Shown here: piece by piece, positions 52,607 to 63,789 of the stretch
How positions within the stretch are numbered: position 1 is the first letter of the stretch
Layout of the letters: every line of letters starts with the position of its first letter
Assembly: GCF_030758615.1 (NCBI RefSeq)
Contig: NZ_CP132381.1
Span: 2,418,001 to 2,482,000, forward strand
Source: Gilliamella apis
GTDB lineage: Bacteria > Pseudomonadota > Gammaproteobacteria > Enterobacterales > Orbaceae
Reading direction: 5' to 3'
Length of the DNA stretch: 64,000 bases
Program-made: the position numbers and the translations under genes
The notes under the pieces: generated by a model
What the model saw: only the letters and a program-made list of their open reading frames with translations
The model's database searches: none
Told to the model about the DNA's origin: nothing

Positions 52607-53534
52607 TTTTCCTTTCTGCTACCCTTAATATTGCGCTACGTGAACGCGGGTTACCATATATTTCATCATTACTCGGCTTAATTTTGCCAAGTGATTTTAG
52701 TTTAGCATTACCATATTGTTTAATTTGTTGTTCTGTTAATGGTAACCCTGCAGGTAAATCTGGGCCTTTACTCTGTTTATTAATAAATTGTTTTACAATT
52801 CTGTCTTCTAAGGAATGAAAACTAATCACAGCCAGTCTGCCTTGATTAGCCAATATCGATAAACTGCTATTTAATGCTTGTTCAACTTCCTCTAGTTCAC
52901 TATTTATGTAAATCCTAATAGCTTGAAATGATCGTGTTGCAGGATGTTTATTTTTATCTTTCTTCGGGGTCGCTTTTTCAATTAAACTCGCTAACTCTAA
53001 AGTTCGAGTGATTGGTGCCACCTTATTTTGCTCAACAATTGCACGTGCGATACGTTTAGCAAATTTTTCCTCACCAAAAGTTTTTAATACCCATGCAATA
53101 TCATTTTCATCACTATTTAGTAACCACTCACTTGCAGTTACACCTTTATGATTATTCATTCGCATATCAAGTGGTCCATCTCTCATAAACGAAAATCCTC
53201 TTTCTGGATCATCTAATTGAGGTGATGACACACCTAAATCTAACAAAAAACCATCAACGCTGCCTAACAACCCTAATTCATTAATATATTGATAAACATT
53301 AGAAAACTCACCACGAATAAAAGTAAATCTAGGATCATTTATCTTAGCTGCTGCTTGTTCAGCTCGCTCATCACGGTCAATTGCAATTAATTTCCCTTTA
53401 TCCCCTAATTGTTCGAGGATCAAACGAGAATGACCGCCACGACCAAAAGTCCCATCAACATAAATACCGTTTTTTTTTAAATTCAATGCCGTTACAGCTT
53501 CATTTAACAAAACTGTTTTATGTTGATAATCCAT
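52599..53534 (-). CDS. rsmH: 16S rRNA (cytosine-1402-N4)-methyltransferase
   Basis: A 311-residue SAM-dependent methyltransferase (formerly MraW). [12 protein letters not shown] and [15 protein letters not shown] form the SAM-binding motif [20 protein letters not shown] and [15 protein letters not shown] are family signatures. It modifies C1402 in the P site of 16S rRNA. It lies 15 bases after mraZ and overlaps ftsL. Confidence 0.97.
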   Translation of the reverse strand: MDYQHKTVLLNEAVTALNLKKNGIYVDGTFGRGGHSRLILEQLGDKGKLIAIDRDERAEQAAAKINDPRFTFIRGEFSNVYQYINELGLLGSVDGFLLDLGVSSPQLDDPERGFSFMRDGPLDMRMNNHKGVTASEWLLNSDENDIAWVLKTFGEEKFAKRIARAIVEQNKVAPITRTLELASLIEKATPKKDKNKHPATRSFQAIRIYINSELEEVEQALNSSLSILANQGRLAVISFHSLEDRIVKQFINKQSKGPDLPAGLPLTEQQIKQYGNAKLKSLGKIKPSNDEIYGNPRSRSAILRVAERKNE

Positions 53535-53549
53535 TGTTATTTACTCTTA

Positions 53550-53996
53550 TTAAATTGTTAGATTTTTTAAATTATCTGATAAGTTTTCAATATCTGTTGG
53601 TAACGCAGCAATATCATCACTAATTTGTTGATACCATATTCCTTCATCCCAAATCTCAAATTTATTGGATTGGCCGACAAACATAGTATGTTTTTCTAGT
53701 TTTGCATAAGTACGTAAAGTTGGTGGTAGTAAAATACGTCCAGCATTATCTAAATTACATTCCGTTGCATAACCTAATAGTAGCCTTTTAATTCTTCTTT
53801 CTACTTCAACAATAGTTGACAATGTTGATAGTTGTAATTCAATTTTTTGCCATTCAGACATTGAATAAAGTGTTAAACAAGGATGATATAAACCAATGGT
53901 ACAAACTAAGCCGTCAGACAAAAAATCACGATAGCGAGTAGGAATTGCTATTCGCCCTTTACTATCTAAACTGACTAAAATTGCACCACTAAACAT
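53550..53996 (-). CDS. mraZ: transcriptional regulator MraZ
   Basis: A 148-residue protein with two SpoVT/AbrB-like domains: LDSKGRIAIPTRYRD and LDNAGRILLPPTLRTYAKL carry the duplicated DxxGRi-ip motif. MraZ forms ring-like oligomers and represses its own promoter and the division cluster by binding spaced repeats. Such repeats lie at 54073-54097. It is the first gene of the cluster. Confidence 0.96.
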   Translation of the reverse strand: MFSGAILVSLDSKGRIAIPTRYRDFLSDGLVCTIGLYHPCLTLYSMSEWQKIELQLSTLSTIVEVERRIKRLLLGYATECNLDNAGRILLPPTLRTYAKLEKHTMFVGQSNKFEIWDEGIWYQQISDDIAALPTDIENLSDNLKNLTI

Positions 53997-54032
53997 GAAA
54001 GCACCATAATTAACAATTTTTATTATTTTTAA

Positions 54033-54062
54033 ATTATAAAAAAATCAATATGTTAATTGCAA
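54033..54062 (-). promoter_or_regulatory. promoter of the mraZ division cluster
   Basis: On the minus strand TTGCAA (54062-54057), an 18-base spacer and TATAAT (54038-54033). The predicted start of transcription is near 54026, about 30 bases before the mraZ ATG. Confidence 0.65.
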
Positions 54063-54072
54063 TCCTATTTTT

Positions 54073-54097
54073 TACCACTTTACCCCACTTTTTACCA
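54073..54097 (-). promoter_or_regulatory. MraZ-binding repeats
   Basis: On the minus strand three five-base units, TGGTA, TGGGG and TGGTA, are spaced exactly 10 bases apart. The E. coli MraZ operator is three TGGGN units with the same spacing. Here they lie just upstream of the -35, and the two outer units have T in place of the third G. Confidence 0.75.
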
Positions 54098-54377
54098 CAA
54101 AAGTTAATAAAATAATAGATGTTTAATTAATTTATTTCTACCAATGTAAAAAATGTATATAACTGTTAGTAAATCCTAACAACTGAAATAAAGTAGTAAA
54201 GAATATTAAAAGGAATTATGGATATAGTTTTTAATACAAAATTGATGCTTTCTAATAAAAAATTCTATTTATCAATATATTATAGATATAAAGAGCCAAT
54301 GATTTAGGTAACAAGAGGTTTTAGTACCTGACTGTCAATTAGAACCTTACCAGTCAAAACTAGCAAGGTTGATTTAG

Positions 54378-55076
54378 TTAAGAAGCGGTCCAAAAACCAA
54401 TAACATTGACTCTATTCTGCTGCAAGACTGCACGAATAGGCATTTGATTAATATCATCACCTTGTTCTGCTTGCTCAAGCACTTGCATCTTACTTTCACC
54501 GACTAAATGTAAATAGATATTTTCACTATCTAAAATAGTAGGTAATGTTAAGGTAATACGATCAAGTGGAGCGGTTAATGGTGTCATACCGATAACTTTG
54601 CGACCGGATTTCATATCTAAGCCCGCCATTAAATTAGCTGCACCAGGGAAAAGCGAGGCAGTATGTCCATCTTCACCCATTCCCAAAATTAACACATCAA
54701 ATGGCATCGGAATTTTATTTAATATTTTATCGGTAATTTCTGCGCCGTCGAATGGATTATCACAACTATTTTTCAAGCCGACAAAATTAGCTAATTTAGC
54801 CTTATTTTGTAGTAAATAAGTTAATACTAACTTCTCATTACTCGCATCATCAGTATCAGCTACCCATCGATCATCAACTAATGTAATAAAAACCTTATGC
54901 CAATCTAAATCTTGTTGGCTTAGTAATTTAAATAGTGGTATAGGTGTTTTTCCACCAGACACGGCAATAGAAGCATGTCCTTTTTTCTCAATAGCCTTTT
55001 TTAGTTCTTTGACAATATGGGCGGCTAAATCTTCAATCAATAGTTGACTGTTTGAGTATTTATTTAATGTAAACAT
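54378..55076 (-). CDS. pgl: 6-phosphogluconolactonase (DevB/Pgl type)
   Basis: A 232-residue enzyme hydrolysing 6-phosphogluconolactone in the oxidative pentose phosphate pathway. SIAVSGGKTPIPLF binds phosphate, and LGMGEDGHTASLFPGA is the DevB/SOL signature. The longer frame from ATG 55118 runs into zwf and is rejected; ATG 55076 has GAGGA nine bases upstream. It follows the zwf stop by 13 bases and acts on the zwf product. This is not the E. coli seven-bladed Pgl but the form found in many other bacteria. Confidence 0.95.
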   Translation of the reverse strand: MFTLNKYSNSQLLIEDLAAHIVKELKKAIEKKGHASIAVSGGKTPIPLFKLLSQQDLDWHKVFITLVDDRWVADTDDASNEKLVLTYLLQNKAKLANFVGLKNSCDNPFDGAEITDKILNKIPMPFDVLILGMGEDGHTASLFPGAANLMAGLDMKSGRKVIGMTPLTAPLDRITLTLPTILDSENIYLHLVGESKMQVLEQAEQGDDINQMPIRAVLQQNRVNVIGFWTAS

Positions 55077-55089
55077 TTTCGCAATTCCT

Positions 55090-56550
55090 CTATTCAAACT
55101 CATGCCATGAATGACCATCTTTGGTGATCAAAGCCACTGAAGCGACTGGCCCCCAAGTACCTGCAGGATAGGTTTTTGGTGATTCATTATCTACATTCCA
55201 AGCACTAATAATTGAATCAACCCATTTCCATGCTGCTTCAACCTCATCACGGTGAACAAATAAAGCTTGTCTGCCACGCATCACTTCTAATAGTAAACGC
55301 TCATAAGCATCAGCACTATGTTGATGAAATGTTTCTCTAAAACTTAAGTCGAGTTTAGTGGTTTGTAAATTATGAGTACTATCTAATCCAGGTACTTTAT
55401 TTAAAATTTCAATGTCCATACCTTCATCTGGTTGTAAACGGATGGTTAGTTTATTTTGTGGTAATTCTGAATAAGACTCGCTAAATAAATTAAGAGGCAA
55501 AGATTTAAAATAAACGACTACTTCAGAACATTTACTCGGTAAGCGTTTACCTGTCCTTAAATAGAAAGGAACCCCAGCCCAACGCCAATTGTCTATATCT
55601 ACACGAATAGCAACAAATGTTTCGGTATTACTTTGCTTATTTGCGCCATCTTCTTCTAAATAACCGGGGACATTGATACCGTTAACAAATCCGGCAGTAT
55701 ATTGTCCTCTAACTACTTTTTCACGAATATTAGCTTTATTAATTGGACGTAATGCATTAAGTACAGCAATCTTTTCTCTACGCAAACTATTATCGTCAAG
55801 ATTTGCTGGAGGAGACATGGCAATCATAGTAAGAATTTGCAATAAATGATTCTGCACCATATCGCGCATTTGTCCAGCTTTATCAAAGTACCCCCAGCGG
55901 CCCTCAATTCCAACTTGTTCGGCAACAGTTATTTCAACATGATCGATTGAATTTCTATCCCAAAATGCAGCAAACACAGGGTTAGCAAAGCGTAATGCAA
56001 GTAAATTTAAAACTGACTCTTTACCTAAATAGTGGTCAATACGATAAACTTGTGACTCACTAAAAAATTTTGCAACTGAATCATTAATCTCTCTCGATGA
56101 TTGTAAATCAAAACCTAATGGCTTTTCCATGACAATTCGACTTTGAGATTGGTTCAAACCTGCAGCTGCTAAGCCTTGGCAGATAGTCCCAAATGCATTC
56201 GGATGCATAGCAAAATAAAAAATAGCAGGATGCGATTTTTCAAGTTTATTTTTCAAAGAATCAAAGCCTGATATATCATTAACATCTAATTTATGAAAGT
56301 TTAGACGCTGACAAAGTCGTTGCCAAACACTTTCATCTAAAGGCTCGGACATAAATGAGGTCAACGCATCTTTAGCTACTTCAGCATAAGCCTTTTGATC
56401 CCAATCAGCACGGCCTACACCTAGAATTTTTGTCTGTTTTGGTAACTTTCCATATTTTTCTAATTGATATAGAGACGGTAAAAGTTTACGCCTCGTTAAA
56501 TCCCCTTTAGCGCCAAAAATAACTAAATCGCAAGCTGGGATATCAGACAT
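55090..56550 (-). CDS. zwf: glucose-6-phosphate 1-dehydrogenase
   Basis: A 486-residue enzyme oxidising glucose-6-phosphate to the 6-phosphogluconolactone, giving NADPH. VIFGAKGDLTRRKLLPSLY is the N-terminal nucleotide fold (the usual Ser or Thr of GxxGDL is Lys here), RIDHYLGKESVLNLLALRF is the active site, and FYLRTGKRLP the C-terminal substrate loop. It is the first gene of zwf-pgl. No edd or eda is adjacent, so the oxidative pentose phosphate route is the likely use. Confidence 0.97.
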   Translation of the reverse strand: MSDIPACDLVIFGAKGDLTRRKLLPSLYQLEKYGKLPKQTKILGVGRADWDQKAYAEVAKDALTSFMSEPLDESVWQRLCQRLNFHKLDVNDISGFDSLKNKLEKSHPAIFYFAMHPNAFGTICQGLAAAGLNQSQSRIVMEKPLGFDLQSSREINDSVAKFFSESQVYRIDHYLGKESVLNLLALRFANPVFAAFWDRNSIDHVEITVAEQVGIEGRWGYFDKAGQMRDMVQNHLLQILTMIAMSPPANLDDNSLRREKIAVLNALRPINKANIREKVVRGQYTAGFVNGINVPGYLEEDGANKQSNTETFVAIRVDIDNWRWAGVPFYLRTGKRLPSKCSEVVVYFKSLPLNLFSESYSELPQNKLTIRLQPDEGMDIEILNKVPGLDSTHNLQTTKLDLSFRETFHQHSADAYERLLLEVMRGRQALFVHRDEVEAAWKWVDSIISAWNVDNESPKTYPAGTWGPVASVALITKDGHSWHEFE

Positions 56551-56675
56551 GAAGTTCTCCTAAAATGGTGTCATCTACAATTTATTTTATTATGTTTGAC
56601 TACCAGTATACATCAAGTTAATAGAATAAATCATAATAATAGATACTTGTCTTTTTTAGACTCAAATAAAAAAAT

Positions 56676-56703
56676 AAAAGGCCACCAAATTGGTGACCTT
56701 TTA
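56676..56703 (-). terminator. intrinsic terminator of rplY
   Basis: On the minus strand AAAAGGTCACC and GGTGGCCTTTT pair around AATTT (one mismatch) with a further TATTTTTTTATTT tail. It lies 40 bases past the rplY stop. Confidence 0.9.
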
Positions 56704-56742
56704 TCTAAAGATGTATTGAATAATAATTCAACAAATAAGTAA

Positions 56743-57027
56743 TTATGCGCGTACAAAATCCATATGAACTAATTTTGGCTTAAATGGATGACGTTGTACT
56801 GCTTGTACTTTAACTTTAACTGCTTTACCATCAATTTCAATAGTTAATACTTCAGAATAAAATTCTGGTTTTTCTTGCATATTGAACACTTGGTTGTGAT
56901 CTAACACGATAGAAACTGCAGGTTCTGTTCCACCATAAACAATAGCTGGGAACTGACCAGCGTGACGCAGGCGGCGGCTCGCACCCTTACCATGCTCTTT
57001 TCTTACTTCAGCTTTAAATGTAAACAT
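56743..57027 (-). CDS. rplY: 50S ribosomal protein L25
   Basis: 94 residues, the short single-domain form of E. coli L25 without the CTC-type C-terminal extension. [24 protein letters not shown] is the 5S rRNA-binding N-terminus, and [20 protein letters not shown] the C-terminal end. A monocistronic gene with its own terminator. A small hairpin (AGTGCTTT and AAAAGCGCT near 57093-57110) in the leader could serve autoregulation, though this is only suggestive. Confidence 0.97.
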   Translation of the reverse strand: MFTFKAEVRKEHGKGASRRLRHAGQFPAIVYGGTEPAVSIVLDHNQVFNMQEKPEFYSEVLTIEIDGKAVKVKVQAVQRHPFKPKLVHMDFVRA

Positions 57028-57213
57028 ATTGATTTCTCTTATTTATTCAAAATAAAAACCAATTACAGGCGACCCAGTAGTTGGTTATAAAATTAGTGCT
57101 TTAAAAAGCGCTAGGGATTATAAAGTGTTATGCTAGTAAACGCAATCAAATAATCAATCCTATAAAGATAAAATCACATATTGATTGCATTTATAATAAT
57201 CAAAAGATAATGG

Positions 57214-58086
57214 TTAAATCACTTCAATCTTAAACCCATATACTGAGTTTTGTGTTGCCGCTAATTTTAATGGTTTATTAATACGACAAGTCTCAACACA
57301 TACCATAGATTGGTATTCTTGATCAGCAAAATCAGCCATTGCTTTAGCTTTATCTATCCATGGATTCCAAGTAACGACATCACTTGCATTAACATTAGTT
57401 AATTTAATGGTTCGCTTACCATCAAAGACGGTTATTGCTTCATCAGCATCAGTATAAACACGATCGACTTCTTGATTAAAGGTTAGTTGTCCTAGAATAG
57501 TCGGTTTATTTTCAACTGGTAAGCGATCTTGATAAGAATCCCCTAAACCTTTAACTGTAACATTATCAATATTATTAATACCAAAATAAGTATGTAATGC
57601 ACTTGTTGCTTCAAAATCGCCTTGGCAAGATAATGTCACTTCACAAGTTTGTCCCACATGGATGGTTAACCATGCCTGAAAAGGTTTTGTGAAAAAACGT
57701 TCTGTCTGTTGGTTATTGGTTAATGATAAAGTTAAATCGACACCATTATTGTCTTCTTTACAAGAATCTAATTGCCATTGAACTAAACGAGCAAAACCAT
57801 GCATTGGATCACCCAATTTACCAAACCATGGCCAACAAATTGGCACTCCACCCCTAATTGCCATTTCTTTTTTAAAATTCGCTTTTTGACTCAACCAAAT
57901 AACAGGAGTAGTTTCTGTTGAAGGTTGCCAAAATAGTAAATGAGCACCTTGTAACGATACTGCTGCTGAACATGTAGGATGTTTAATCACTAAGACAGGT
58001 AATTCACCAAATATATTTTGATGGACTGATAAACTCAATGACGAACCGGTAGCATAACTATCTAAAATCTGCTTAATAATACTCAT
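57214..58086 (-). CDS. yeaD: D-hexose-6-phosphate mutarotase (YeaD family)
   Basis: A 290-residue aldose 1-epimerase-fold protein. SLQGAHLLFWQPS, RGGVPICWPWFG and LHTYFGINNIDNV (catalytic His) are typical of YeaD, which interconverts the anomers of glucose-6-phosphate-type sugars. TTAGGAGTAAAT precedes the ATG. It is close to zwf-pgl in both place and pathway but is separated by the independent rplY gene. Divergent from hemW. Confidence 0.92.
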   Translation of the reverse strand: MSIIKQILDSYATGSSLSLSVHQNIFGELPVLVIKHPTCSAAVSLQGAHLLFWQPSTETTPVIWLSQKANFKKEMAIRGGVPICWPWFGKLGDPMHGFARLVQWQLDSCKEDNNGVDLTLSLTNNQQTERFFTKPFQAWLTIHVGQTCEVTLSCQGDFEATSALHTYFGINNIDNVTVKGLGDSYQDRLPVENKPTILGQLTFNQEVDRVYTDADEAITVFDGKRTIKLTNVNASDVVTWNPWIDKAKAMADFADQEYQSMVCVETCRINKPLKLAATQNSVYGFKIEVI

Positions 58087-58273
58087 ATTTACTCCTAACT
58101 ATTTAATTTGCTTGGCGAATACTGCCTATAATCTATATCTAATTGTATGCATATTACTCGAATTATAAAAACGGAATACAGACAATAAAAGCTTTTTTTA
58201 CTAAATTGGAGTAATATAGCCAGCTATTTCTTATCAGTTACTCACGCTTTGTAAAAAATTTGAGGAAAGGCAT

Positions 58274-59407
58274 ATGTTTCAGTATAAAATTCCACTGAGT
58301 TTATATATACATATGCCATGGTGTGTGCAAAAATGTCCATATTGCGATTTTAATTCACACAAAATGAAGAGTGTGCCGGATTACTCTGCATATATTGATC
58401 ATTTAATTAATGATTTAAAACAAGATGTATTGCTTTCTCATGATCGTTCCATTCATTCAATTTTCATAGGTGGTGGAACCCCAAGCCTGTTTTCTGCAGA
58501 ATTAATTAATAACTTATTGGCAAATATAAACAAAATAATACCAATTAATCATGATGCAGAAATTACTATTGAAGCAAATCCTAATTCCGTTGATGTTGAA
58601 AGATTCAAAGGATATCAGCAAGCAGGTATCAACCGTATATCGATTGGAGTACAAAGCTTTCAATCAGATAAACTTCAGAAATTAGGACGAGTTCATAATC
58701 CACAAGAAGCGATAGATGCAGGAAAGTTAGCCCATGATTTAAATTTAAAAAGCTTTAATTTAGACTTAATGCATGGCTTGCCAAATCAAACAATTCAGCA
58801 TGCATTGCATGATCTTAAACAGGCAATTGCAATCGCTCCACCACATCTATCTTGGTATCAACTAACAATTGAACCGAATACCTTGTTTGGTTCTAAACCT
58901 CCTGTTTTACCTGATGATGATATGCTCTGGGATATTTATCAACAAGGACACCAATTGCTAACTAACCATGGATATCAGCAATATGAAACATCGGCTTATG
59001 CAAAACCAAATTATCAATGCCAACATAATCTAAATTATTGGCGATTCGGCGATTATATCGGTATTGGTTGTGGTGCTCATGGCAAACTAACACAAAATGA
59101 CGGTACCATTATTCGTACGGTGAAAACAAAACATCCACAAGGATATATGCAAGGACGTTATTTAGAGCGCTCTTATACTGTAGCTAAAGATGAATTAGCC
59201 TTTGAATTTTTTATGAATAGATTCAGACTATTTGAACCAACACCTAAAATCGAGTTTGAGCAAAGAACATTTTTACCTATGCAATCTATTGATCAACCGA
59301 TTTCTCTTGCTATAGAAAAAAATTATTTAGTTGAAGATGACAAAACTTGGCAAATAACAGATCACGGCAAGTTATTCTTAAATTCATTGCTAGAAATTTT
59401 CTTATAA
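58274..59407 (+). CDS. hemW: HemW, radical-SAM haem chaperone
   Basis: A 377-residue radical-SAM protein. The cluster motif is C17-x3-C21-x2-C24 in MPWCVQKCPYCDFNSH, and FIGGGTPSLF is the SAM glycine motif. It lacks the N-terminal trip-wire of HemN coproporphyrinogen dehydrogenase, and the family binds haem and delivers it to respiratory enzymes. TGAGGAAAGGC precedes the ATG. In E. coli it follows rdgB; here it stands alone and ends in a strong terminator. Confidence 0.93.
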   Translation: MFQYKIPLSLYIHMPWCVQKCPYCDFNSHKMKSVPDYSAYIDHLINDLKQDVLLSHDRSIHSIFIGGGTPSLFSAELINNLLANINKIIPINHDAEITIEANPNSVDVERFKGYQQAGINRISIGVQSFQSDKLQKLGRVHNPQEAIDAGKLAHDLNLKSFNLDLMHGLPNQTIQHALHDLKQAIAIAPPHLSWYQLTIEPNTLFGSKPPVLPDDDMLWDIYQQGHQLLTNHGYQQYETSAYAKPNYQCQHNLNYWRFGDYIGIGCGAHGKLTQNDGTIIRTVKTKHPQGYMQGRYLERSYTVAKDELAFEFFMNRFRLFEPTPKIEFEQRTFLPMQSIDQPISLAIEKNYLVEDDKTWQITDHGKLFLNSLLEIFL

Positions 59408-59575
59408 CAAAATTAATTAAAATAAGACAACAATTTTATTTACTATATATTAACAAAAAAGATACTAAATATTTAAACAAATATATAAATTTCTTTACTT
59501 ACATTTTTTCAGAAAAAGAGCATACTAACTTCTACAATGCATTTATTTCATTGTTTTTCCTATTCCTTATGTTTT

Positions 59576-59604
59576 CCCAATAACAATGTTATTGGGATTT
59601 TTTT
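59576..59604 (+). terminator. intrinsic terminator of hemW
   Basis: CCCAATAACA and TGTTATTGGG form a perfect 10-bp stem with almost no loop beyond the central AT, followed by ATTTTTTT. It may also serve the converging PfkB gene. Confidence 0.9.
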
Positions 59605-59636
59605 GTAATAAGGAAAATTAAGTTTTCGTTACCAAA

Positions 59637-60602
59637 TTAAATAGTTGTATGTTGTGATAAAAACTGTTGGATTTCGGTAAGTGAAGACGTTCCTTCCATC
59701 GGCCCTTGTTTTGATACAGCCAATGCACCGCTCACGTTAGCAAATTGTAGTGCGGTTTCAACAGTGTACCCTGCTAATAATAAACTCACAAATGTCGCAC
59801 CAAAACAATCTCCAGCGCCAGTTGGATCGACTGAATCGACATTAAAACCATCTACATGAATCATTTTTAAGCATTTTTGTTCATCTAAACCATAATAATT
59901 GGCTCCTTTAGCACCACCTTTTACAACAATATGCTTAATACCATTGTTTAGCAAATTTGACATAGTTTGTTGTTCACTTTCATCATTCTGAGCAAAATAA
60001 CAAACCTCATTTTCGCTAGGTAAGAAAATATCGGTATACTCCATAATATAACCAAAAGATTGTTCCATTTCTTGAATGTTAAACATCTCTTTGCGTAAAT
60101 TAGGATCAAACGAAATTGTTCCACCTTTATTTTTAATGAGATCCAAGGCTTTTCTCATCGCATCAATAGCTCGAAAAGAGTACAACGAAGACCCCATAAC
60201 ATGCAAATGATTACAATCTTTTAACAATTTTTCATCAATATGATTAAATGATAGTAAACCACATGCACTATTAGGAATATTAAAAATAAAATCTCTGTCA
60301 CTATGGTCTTGATAACTAACAAATGCACTACCAGTATTAGCCATACTATGTGAAGTAATACCGTCAATAATCACCCCATCTTTTTTAAGCCGATTAATGC
60401 ACATTTTTCCAAAACTATCTTTTCCCACACAGCTAAATAAAATGACAGGAAAACCTAATTTAGCGACTTGATCAGCAAATATTGCTGGAGCACCACTTGG
60501 ATAAGGACCAATAAATTCACCTGTTTGATCAAAGCGTTGATTATTTTCCTTTGCCAAAAATTCAACCAGCAATTCACCTACAGTACAAATTTTAAATTCC
60601 AT
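59637..60602 (-). CDS. PfkB-family carbohydrate kinase
   Basis: A 321-residue ribokinase-type sugar kinase. The N-terminal GPYPSGAPAIFADQVAKLG is the substrate-side signature, and DPTGAGDCFGATF near residue 260 holds the catalytic Asp and anion hole. It lies five bases after a DeoR-type repressor and is divergent from a tagatose-bisphosphate-type aldolase, so tagatose, fructose or a related ketose is the probable substrate. Whether it acts on a free sugar or a sugar phosphate cannot be told. GGGGA precedes the ATG. Confidence 0.85.
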   Translation of the reverse strand: MEFKICTVGELLVEFLAKENNQRFDQTGEFIGPYPSGAPAIFADQVAKLGFPVILFSCVGKDSFGKMCINRLKKDGVIIDGITSHSMANTGSAFVSYQDHSDRDFIFNIPNSACGLLSFNHIDEKLLKDCNHLHVMGSSLYSFRAIDAMRKALDLIKNKGGTISFDPNLRKEMFNIQEMEQSFGYIMEYTDIFLPSENEVCYFAQNDESEQQTMSNLLNNGIKHIVVKGGAKGANYYGLDEQKCLKMIHVDGFNVDSVDPTGAGDCFGATFVSLLLAGYTVETALQFANVSGALAVSKQGPMEGTSSLTEIQQFLSQHTTI

Positions 60603-60607
60603 ATTAG

Positions 60608-61426
60608 TTATGTCCCCAATAGATTATGATAAGTCATACAATATTTATTAATCGCAATTTGTTTAAAATTAGAATTTAACAATTGGTGATGATACTCAGT
60701 CACCGCTGCTTTAGATAATATTGTGACATCTATATGTTTTAATTTACCAATACTATGATTATCAGCAAGTAAAGATCTTTCTAATAAAAGGCCAATAGTA
60801 TGTTTAGAATATTTTAAGATTTGTTGATATATTTCTTTTTGTTCACAATTTTCAATAATCAGAGAATTATCTCCATCTATGGCTGCTAATTCGATAATGA
60901 AATGAGAAATGGCATACTTATTGCCAATGCTAATCAATTCATTACAGCTTTTTATAATATTTCCTTCACATAAAACGCCACCAATTAAAATGACTTCTGC
61001 ATCGGAAAATTCACGTACTAATTGTGCATTTCTTATATCATTCATAATGATACGTAATGATTTTTTTTTATGTAAAAAAGGAATTAGTTTCCGAGTTAAA
61101 AAACCATGTCCTAAAAAAATAGTATCACCATCATTAATATAACTTAAACACGCTTTTGCTAAATCAATATCAGAATTGCCCTTAGTTTGACTTGAATTTA
61201 ATGCAACAGAATTGTGAACTTGCCCCTCAGGAGAAATATAAATAGCGCCACCAAATGAACGTTTTAAATATCCTTGTTGTTCAAGGTAAGTTAAATCTTG
61301 TCGGATAGTAACATGAGAAACCTTTAACTGATCAGACAACTCATCAACTTTTACTTCACCATTTTGGCGTACAATTTTTGCGATATCCAATCGACGTTTC
61401 AATAGAGCTGAAGATGCTTTAGCCAA
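60608..61426 (-). CDS. DeoR-family sugar-operon repressor
   Basis: A 272-residue regulator. The N-terminal winged helix (RRLDIAKIVRQNGEVKVDELSDQLKVS, then HVTIRQDLTYLEQQGYLKRSFGGA) is the DeoR type. The C-terminal effector domain resembles sugar-phosphate isomerases (GDTIFLGHGFLTRKL). The start is TTG at 61426 with AGGAAG six bases upstream. It is co-transcribed with the PfkB kinase and faces the aldolase across a 335-base control region, and probably represses both directions until a phosphorylated sugar binds. Confidence 0.88.
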   Translation of the reverse strand: MAKASSALLKRRLDIAKIVRQNGEVKVDELSDQLKVSHVTIRQDLTYLEQQGYLKRSFGGAIYISPEGQVHNSVALNSSQTKGNSDIDLAKACLSYINDGDTIFLGHGFLTRKLIPFLHKKKSLRIIMNDIRNAQLVREFSDAEVILIGGVLCEGNIIKSCNELISIGNKYAISHFIIELAAIDGDNSLIIENCEQKEIYQQILKYSKHTIGLLLERSLLADNHSIGKLKHIDVTILSKAAVTEYHHQLLNSNFKQIAINKYCMTYHNLLGT

Positions 61427-62616
<1,190 letters not shown>

Positions 62617-62624
62617 AGCGTTAA

Positions 62625-63545
62625 ATGATATATGCTTTAACGCTGAATACTGCAATTGATATGAATATTTATTGCAACGACCTAAAACCTAATTCAGTAA
62701 ACCGAACATCATATACTGAATATAGTCCTAAATGGTAAAGCAATCAATGTTTCAATTGTATTGCATAAATTTAATAAAGCGAGTTGTGCATTAGGTTTTT
62801 TTGGGGGATTTTCGGGAAAGTATATTCTCGATGAATTAGCCAAGATGCAAATACAAACTATCCCTTGCTTAATTGATGATATTACTCAAATTAATGTTTT
62901 CATTAGCAATGGGAAAGATGAATACAAATTGGTAGGAAAAGGACCTTTCGTTCCCGACCACAAAAAAACCGAAATGCTAACTATTATTGAGTCTCTCAAT
63001 AATGATAGCTAGTTAGTTATTAGTAAAAGTTTACCACAAAATATCAAACCAGAATATTTTCAATCCATTTTAAAAATTTGCCAAAGTAAAAATATCGAAA
63101 TAATTCTAGATATTAGTCATCCTATATTACAAGATTTATTAACATATAAACCTCTACTTATCAAACCTAATAATGATGAATTGACAGAGATTTTTGGTTT
63201 AACCATTGAAATAACTAAACGAATTATTATAACCTTAGAGTATATAAATTCGAAAGGCGCACAAAATATATTATTAACGATGGGCTCAAAAGGACTTTAT
63301 TTTTCAAATGCAAGAATATTTGGTTCTGTAATTCAGTATCCATAAAACAATTAAGTTCAGCTTGTACAGGAGATGCATCACTGGCCGCATTTCTTAGCGA
63401 ATGGTTTCCTACTCAAAGCAACTATGAACTAGCCATGAAAAAAGCATCAGCAACTGGTACCAATGTTGCCGAATCAGATGGTTTAGGGCTACTAGATAAA
63501 ATTAGTCTCTATATCAATCAACTTGAAGTAGTGCAGATAAAATAA
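62625..63545 (+). pseudogene. decayed PfkB-family phosphosugar kinase (FruK/LacC type)
   Basis: The reading begins at ATG 62625 (MIYALTLNTAIDMNIYC, the FruK/LacC start TLNPAID with Pro changed to Thr). The frame is lost near 62730 (CCTAAATGGTAA, stop at 62736) and resumes one base over as NGKAINVSIVLHKF, is stopped by TAG at 63010, continues as ISKSLPQNI and LLIKPNNDELTEIFG, and shifts again near 63330 before ending TGDASLAAFLSEW and TAA 63543. The usual GAGD anion hole reads CTGD. Two frameshifts, a stop and motif erosion show a dead gene. It would have made ketose-1,6-bisphosphate for the intact aldolase upstream. Confidence 0.88.
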
Positions 63546-63789
63546 TAGGTTGCAAAATTAAAACCATGGTAATTAGTTAATCCATTTTTATAGTTCAGTG
63601 ATTAGTTCCATGTTTTTATTAGATAATTTAATCAATATAGCAATATACAAAATAAGGTAAATAATATTTGAAGAAAATTAATTATTAATAAAAAGAATAT
63701 GCAAATCTTTTTGCCACATACTATTAAACTCGATATCAATGATACCTGTTAACAAAATGGTGCTTAGATTTAAAGAAATTAAAATCCTT

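Larger units (their letters stand above)
53997..54377. other. region between the mraZ promoter and pgl
   Basis: The first 100 bases hold the mraZ promoter and MraZ repeats. Further on, the plus strand has a 29-codon frame (54218-54307) starting ATG eight bases after AAAGGA and encoding MDIVFNTKLMLSNKKFYLS and ten more residues; no family is recognised. AACCTT (54343-54348) and AAGGTT (54365-54370) pair in a hairpin with inner CAG-type pairs just after the pgl stop and may end pgl, but without a T run. Confidence 0.45.

Noticed and set aside
54370..54395. AAGCGGTC near the pgl stop, resembling the Pasteurellaceae DNA uptake sequence core
   Set aside because: I noticed only this one partial copy in the window; an uptake sequence would be expected to recur often.
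59347..59583. 78-codon frame overlapping the hemW end and running to the terminator
   Set aside because: Starts inside hemW in another frame and ends in the terminator stem; composition is that of AT-rich spacer.
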